From NCBI GenBank assembly GCA_963931865.1, contig OZ007510.1, positions 1,821,205-1,885,204 on the forward strand: a DNA stretch of 64,000 bases. The letters run 5' to 3'. The DNA comes from Axinella damicornis. Its lineage: Eukaryota > Porifera > Demospongiae > Axinellida > Axinellidae. Of the stretch, positions 59,340 to 64,000 are shown piece by piece. Made by a program: the position numbers and the translations under genes. Each line of letters begins with the position of its first letter. Position 1 is the stretch's first letter. The notes beneath the pieces were generated by a model that worked only from the letters and a program-made list of their open reading frames with translations, was not told where the DNA came from and did no database searches.

Positions 59340-60696
59340 AATTTCTGTACTGATGTTTTCCAATTAAGCCCTTTACTATTCTGCTTGTATGTAGCAGACC
59401 TTGAGCAAACTCTGCGAAATGAACAGTCTGGTGCTGTCACCTTAGTACATACAAGATTACCCCTACTAATGTTTGCAGATGACCTGGTACTATTGGCAGA
59501 TAGCAACACTGGCCTCCAGAGATCTCTGGACATCCTGGCAGAATATTGCCAAAAATGGCACATCAAAGTGAACCAAGAGAAAACAAAAGTAGTGGTATTC
59601 TCAAGAAGTAGATACCCACAGAACTACAGTTTTTCTATCAACGAATCTATCCTTGAAATTACCAATGAATATAAATATCTGGGGCTGTTATTACAGCGCA
59701 ATGGTACTTACAAGAAAGCAGCAACCACCCTGGCCGGCCAAGCAAATAAAGCACTATTCTCGCTTATGAGTAAAGCATCTCACCTCCACTATCCCAAGCC
59801 TGCTCTTCTTGGCCACTTGTTTGATTCTCTAGTGAGACCCATTTTAGAATATGCCAGCGAGATCTGGGGTGGGAACCTTGTGAAGGAAATTGAACAGGTT
59901 CACCGGCGATTTTGCAAGTTTGCACTTGGTCTCCCACAATCTGCCACAAACCTAGCTATCTATGGTGAGCTGGGAAGGTTCCCACTGGAAATCCGCAGGA
60001 ACGCTATTATAATCAAATATTGGCTGAGGCTTGCTACTAACTGGGATATACCACCCCTGCTGAAAGAAGCATATCTACTTCTCTCCTCTCTTCCTTCAGC
60101 CAAGTCATGGCTGAGCCAGATTAAAAACCTGCTCGATCGTACAGGCTTTGGCAATGCGTGGCTGAACCCAAGTAGTGTTGACCCAACAGGCTTCATCTCA
60201 GATTTCTCCCAGAGATGTGAAGATCAATACAGACAATCTTGGGAGAGTGAGCTCAATGCCTCCTCCGGGAAACTGAGAACTTACCGTTTATTCAAGAAAG
60301 AATTCTCCTGTGAAGCGTATTTGAATCTACCTCCCTACCTTCGAGTGCCAATCACAAAACTTAGAACAAGTGCCCACCCATTAAGAATTGAGACCGGACG
60401 TTATGCCCTCCCCACCCCTTTGCCAGTAGAACAACGAACCTGCTGGTTTTGTACCAATCAGGTTGAGGACGAACCTCATGCATTTCCTCATTGCCTGCAA
60501 ACTCTATGACAACAGCAACGCAAGAGGTGTGCTATTTGATCGATGCTCAATTCTGAACCCAGCATTCTCCACCATGACAGATACAGATAAAATGATCTTT
60601 ATATTCCAAAGTAATGATAGTAATGTATTTAAACATTTAGGATACTATATTAGCTATGCATTGAATATCCGACATAAAGCACTCCAGTCAATATAA
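59340..60696 (+). pseudogene. reverse transcriptase C-terminal part, frameshifted
   Basis: Open to 60509 in one frame. Near 60480 the similarity to the LINE C-terminal zinc-knuckle-like region (CWFCTNQVEDEPHA, then HFLIACKLYDN) moves to another frame, which is open to TAA at 60694-60696. So one base was gained or lost there. No 5' methionine belongs to the element. Confidence 0.8.
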
Positions 60697-60770
60697 TCCT
60701 CCGTATTTTGACTATTGGGCCTTCCTGGCCTCTATTGTCATTAAAATTGTTATTATTATTATTATTATTA
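59340..60770 (+). mobile_element. 5'-truncated non-LTR retrotransposon (LINE)
   Basis: Starts within the reverse transcriptase (QLSPLLFCLYVADLEQ preceded directly by an in-frame TAG at 59337) and continues through the catalytic box LLMFADDLVLLADSNTGLQR, KVNQEKTKVVVFSRS, EYKYLGLLLQRNG and LVRPILEYASEIWG. The 3' end is a short (ATT)n tail at about 60745-60769, typical of several LINE clades. The 5' part (endonuclease and RT fingers) is missing, so it is a dead insertion. Confidence 0.88.
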
Positions 60771-61440
60771 ATTGACCCCATGTAAAATAATATGCAGGAA
60801 ATCAGTTAGCTAGCTATAGGTATATGGTGGTCACAGGAAGCCAGTAGCTACTAAGAAGGCTGTTGCCATGGCAATGTCTGTTGGCAGTTAGCTATGCTGC
60901 AAAGGTGAAGAGTCTCCATGCACATGGCTGTCACTAGTTTGGGAACTCCAGGATCGCTGCATTTTTCTTGTGAAAAAAAAAACAATGGCAGAAATAGCTA
61001 TAGCTAGCTAGCTAGCTAGCTACAACGTTGTCGTTCATTGTCTGTTCCTGTGCAGACTGTAACAGTATGCAAGGGAATGAAAACAGAGCTATTAGCTAGC
61101 TACTATTCCGGGACAAAGCAGGATCCGAATTTTTTCAAGAGACGGTGCACGTGGCAACTAGCTATCTAGCTAGCTAGCTAGCTAGCGATATATTGTGTAC
61201 ACAAGTATGACATTGACGTCTGTGACACCTTGCTTTGTTGCATACAATAGCTAGCTAGCTAGCTACCTGTTGGCAACTTGCAGTATGTGGTACCATTCAT
61301 GATTGTGAGCTTCAATATAATGGTTTGCTTGTTGCTCAAAAAAGGTTTCATGCTCTGCGTGACGTCATGAAGTGCGACTGTATACGTATACGGTGCTGTA
61401 ACGGAATTCAGAATTCATACCGAGTCGAAACTGAGAATCC
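60771..61440. repeat. AT-rich intergenic DNA with (TAGC)n palindromic clusters
   Basis: No coding sequence seen. TAGCTAGCTAGC clusters occur at about 61000-61022, 61158-61186 and 61246-61265; each can form a self-complementary cruciform. Confidence 0.6.
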
Positions 61441-61720
61441 TGATTGGTTGTTTTCAATTGATCTTGGCGGGAAAATGGGACGGTAGCTATATGTACCTGG
61501 GGCACGCTGCTTTTTTTCTTTCCCGAGTGTTGCCTGCCGCACAGGAACCTGCGAGTTTCTTCAAGTGATAGTCACCTACCCCGCCTTCCTGTGTCTCAGC
61601 TCGTAGTCAGTCCATCTTCGTTCTTCAAACTCAGCTAAACTGCCGCGACGGCGAGTCAACACCAGAGGAAGCCAGACACAGCGCTAGCGGCCAGGTAGGC
61701 CGCCAAACTGTAAGTTGCAG
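61440..61720 (+). promoter_or_regulatory. putative promoter and noncoding first exon
   Basis: CTGATTGGTTG (reverse CCAAT box) at 61440-61450 and TTGGCGGGAAAA at 61464-61475, a near-consensus E2F site. About 240 bp on, a consensus donor (caaact|gtaagt) lies at about 61709-61715. Arrangement fits a CCAAT/E2F promoter reading right; the gene it drives is probably the one starting at 63765, but this is inferred. Confidence 0.4.
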
Positions 61721-61912
61721 CTTTTCTATTTATGGCTAAAAAGTTGTGTCAGCACGCGCGCGCATGTTTGGCAAACGTTCTAGTCACCATAATTATAATT
61801 CCCCTACTGCATGCTTGCATGAGTTGTGTACTTGGGTGAGTTGCATGCTGTGTACGGTGTGTCCAACCCCAGAGGATGCCAACCATCGGCCATGAATGTA
61901 GGCCAACAGTTT

Positions 61913-62463
61913 CAGTGGCGGATCTAGGGGGGATCTAGGGGTGCGAGCGAACCCCCCTTTTGACCCTTGTTAACATAAACTACTTGCATTATTGTAGCTG
62001 TGGTTGGTAATACCTTGACCGTTCGCGGGCTGAAAGCCTGAAGGCGGCAGACATAGTCTTGAGCTAGCTAGGTTTACGCTGCTACACAATTTTAATTTTA
62101 GCTACATCAATTATTTTTGTTTCTGTATATACGTATAATTAGAAAATAAAGCAATAACGCAGTGTTCAATCGACTGTCCACGTGGGCACGTACGTGGTTG
62201 TAATCCGTCGACGATGAAAAGAAGGAAGCTAACAGCCCCACACATCGATACTTACTGGTTACTTTCTTTGCGTCTGGGAACATGTCCAGAATGCGCAGAG
62301 ATGCTACGAGAGCGCTTCCTGATCGCTAAAAAGAACACGTAAAAAACATTTTCCGCGCTTCGCGCGGACTGATCGCCGCTTCACAGCTCTGCGCACCGCC
62401 TTCGGCGGTGCGCTGTGTATGTGCCAACGAACCCCCCTTTCAAAATTTCTAGATCCGCCACTG
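61913..62463. mobile_element. 551-bp TIR element (CAGTGGCGGATCTAG ends)
   Basis: Exact 15-bp terminal inverted repeats (CAGTGGCGGATCTAG at 61913-61927; inverse complement at 62449-62463), with inner inverted similarity around gaacccccctttt. No transposase frame, so non-autonomous. I do not see a clean target-site duplication. Confidence 0.75.
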
Positions 62464-62689
62464 CAACTGTAGGTTGCGGGTAGCTATATTCATGGGTCAT
62501 TTGTAGCTATAAGGTACATATTTTGCCAACAATGTGCCAGCACGCGCGCATATATAAGGTAAATTTCAGGTGGTTGGTAAGAGCTAGCACAAAACGCGTA
62601 CGGTTTGTGTTTTTTCAATGGTAAGGCCAAGCAAACTTGATTCCTTGTTTAGCGTCCCCGCCCGCATGCTTTTAGAGGGGCCGCCCCTA

Positions 62690-62838
62690 AGTTATAGTTA
62701 GACTATGGCCTTGAGTGGTTTATGGGAAATAACCACGAGAGGCTGTTTATTTAGACCACGAGGCGCAGCCGAGTGGTCTAAATGAACAGCCTCGAGTGGT
62801 TATTTCCCATAAACCACGAAAGGGCATAGTCTAACTGG
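62690..62838. repeat. about 145-bp long palindrome
   Basis: AGTTAGACTATGGCC... through ...GGGCATAGTCTAACT, with arms of roughly 65-70 bp that pair almost completely (for example GTGGTTTATGGGAAATAACC against GGTTATTTCCCATAAACCAC). The loop is about 10 bp around GGCGCAGCC. Confidence 0.85.
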
Positions 62839-63495
62839 CTTAGACTATAGCTACCTGAATTAGAGATCCTTGCACGCTCCAACACTCCAGAATGCGCTGA
62901 GCCATGGTCTAATTTCCATAAACGCTGAGTCATCATGCTCCAATTTCTATAAACCCACAGCTGTTGCACGGCTGCATGGCTTCGGAATATAAACCACAGG
63001 CGGTGCCTTTGATTTGTATGGCTGCTATAGTCTAACTTTTCATTATTCATTACAAGGATACCGGATGTTGAAGGCAGCTATTTTTTGCCGCGCGTAGGTC
63101 TGTAGGTGCTAGTTGTGCAAAGTTGGCTCTTCTTGCAGTGATTTGTAGAGCAACATGGCTTTTGTATGCGTTTCTGTAGTAGCTTGCAATCGTTGCCAGG
63201 TCCATCGTGAGTGTTGAAAACCTTCGCAAACAAGTTCAAGGTTCTTGAAAATTGAGTAGGAAATGAGGAGGAAGTGGCAATGAATAATGAAAATGAACCG
63301 CCCGCCCGCATGCAATAGCAGGGTTTCCATGGCGCTAAACAAGCAATCAAGTTTGCTTGGCCTAACGGCCGTCCACTGCGCGTGCGTCCGGCGTCCAGCC
63401 GTCCAGCAGTCCATGCGTACGTACGTATACGCATGCGCACGCGCACGTGTTCAACGTCATCTGTAGTTCAATTCACTCGCGAGCTCGGGATCGTC

Positions 63496-63551
63496 TAGTC
63501 TCGTGCCCAGACCACACCCCCCGAGGGGAGTGTGGTCTGGGCACGAGACTA
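63496..63551. mobile_element. hairpin MITE (TAGTCTCGTGCCCAGACC arms)
   Basis: Arms of about 25 bp. The 9-mer gggatcgtc lies immediately to the left (63487-63495) and again 5 bp beyond the right end (63557-63565). Confidence 0.75.
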
Positions 63552-63566
63552 TACTAGGGATCGTCT

Positions 63567-63615
63567 TAGTCTCGTGCCCAGACCCTCCCGAAACGTTAAA
63601 CGCGGAACGAGACTA
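63567..63615. mobile_element. hairpin MITE with perfect 9-bp TSD
   Basis: TAGTCTCGTGCCCAG to GGAACGAGACTA. ggatcgtct is identical on both sides (63558-63566 and 63616-63624). Adjacent to, and sharing target sequence with, the element at 63496. Confidence 0.8.
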
Positions 63616-63764
63616 GGATCGTCTTGCCGCCTAGCTTGATTTCCTATTCGGTATTCCAGGATTATCGGAATGAGACCGAGTACCTCAACTAATGCGCACC
63701 TCACAACCATGTATACATGTATGTCGAGCTCAGCTAGCTAGATGTGGCGTACGAGCAGTTTGAG

Positions 63765-64000
63765 ATGGCTGCCTTAGAAATTAGAAAGTTAGAAGGTAGG
63801 GAATCTTCTCCTGCCGGGCTAGTGGAGCTGTTTACGTGCAAGGAATCTGGAGGGGTGAGTTAAACATAGTATTTGCCTGCATAGGGGCGGCTTCCGTAGC
63901 TAGACAGCTATCGGCATTGAGGTTGGAATCGTGTAGCCACTTGGGTGCAGCTTTGACCCTTTTCACAGGGTTGTTATCCGAACAAACACGAGGCTTGGTA
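63765..64000 (+). CDS. start of an unidentified gene (partial, runs off window)
   Basis: Exon 63765-63854 begins MAALEIRKLEGRESSPAGLV and ends ELFTCKESGG at a consensus donor (ggg|gtgagt). A second exon starts after ttttcacag at about 63969, giving CYPNKHEAW and leaving the window. The phase fits across the junction. The C..C spacing suggests a zinc-binding or disulfide element, but I do not recognise the family. Confidence 0.45.

Noticed and set aside
1..64000. Bacterial operon or phage interpretation
   Set aside because: Introns with GT-AG borders in nearly every gene, animal-specific families and long simple repeats rule this out.

Overview
This is animal nuclear DNA with dense genes, each cut by many short GT-AG introns (about 60 to 1,000 bp). 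The recognisable genes are housekeeping genes shared with humans (syntaxin-5, METTL21A, ARV1, ZIP9, mitochondrial PNPase, prenylcysteine oxidase) plus animal signalling genes (Pellino, a Fringe-like glycosyltransferase, two Frizzled-class receptors). The protein divergence, compact introns, many short hairpin elements and unusual Frizzled-class receptors suggest an early-branching invertebrate. A sponge is my best guess, but this is inference; no single sequence here proves it.

Layout, left to right. 0.1-1.3 kb: last exon of prenylcysteine oxidase (+). 2.0-5.7 kb: syntaxin-5 (-), divergent from METTL21A (+, 6.2-7.6 kb). 7.7-14.5 kb: three tandem ChaC-type gamma-glutamylcyclotransferase genes (-). 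14.8-16.9 kb: ARV1 (+). 17.4-19.7 kb: Fringe-like glycosyltransferase (-). 20.8-25.6 kb: ZIP9/SLC39A9 zinc transporter (-), with a 35-unit minisatellite built from one of its own exons. 26.5-33.4 kb: PNPT1 (+). 34.1-45.2 kb: Pellino E3 ligase (-), with mobile elements in its introns. 46.3-46.9 kb: one small ORF and one orphan exon. 47.1-51.4 kb: aldo-keto reductase (+). 52.4-59.0 kb: two tandem Frizzled-class receptors (-) and a relic of a third. 59.3-60.8 kb: 5'-truncated non-LTR retrotransposon (+). 61.4-63.7 kb: CpG-rich promoter-like region, a TIR element and a long palindrome. 63.8-64.0 kb: start of an unidentified gene (+).

The genes are not a functional operon. They form ordinary eukaryotic neighbourhoods with local tandem duplication (ChaC, Frizzled-class) and several divergent pairs that may share promoters (syntaxin-5/METTL21A, ZIP9/PNPT1, orphan exon/aldo-keto reductase).

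Most notable observations: (1) the ZIP9 exon carrying half of the zinc-binding membrane helix, with its 5' splice site, is amplified into 35 tandem copies of 57 bp, so most donors lie in the same reading phase; (2) a very abundant family of tiny hairpin elements (TAGCCTCGTTCCCAG arms) shows 9-bp target-site duplications at many copies; (3) two Frizzled-class receptors carry an extra N-terminal membrane anchor before the cysteine-rich domain; (4) exon 3 of two ChaC copies is about 99% identical while exons 1 and 2 have diverged, suggesting gene conversion; (5) PNPT1 carries an apparent one-base frameshift in a CCCC run.
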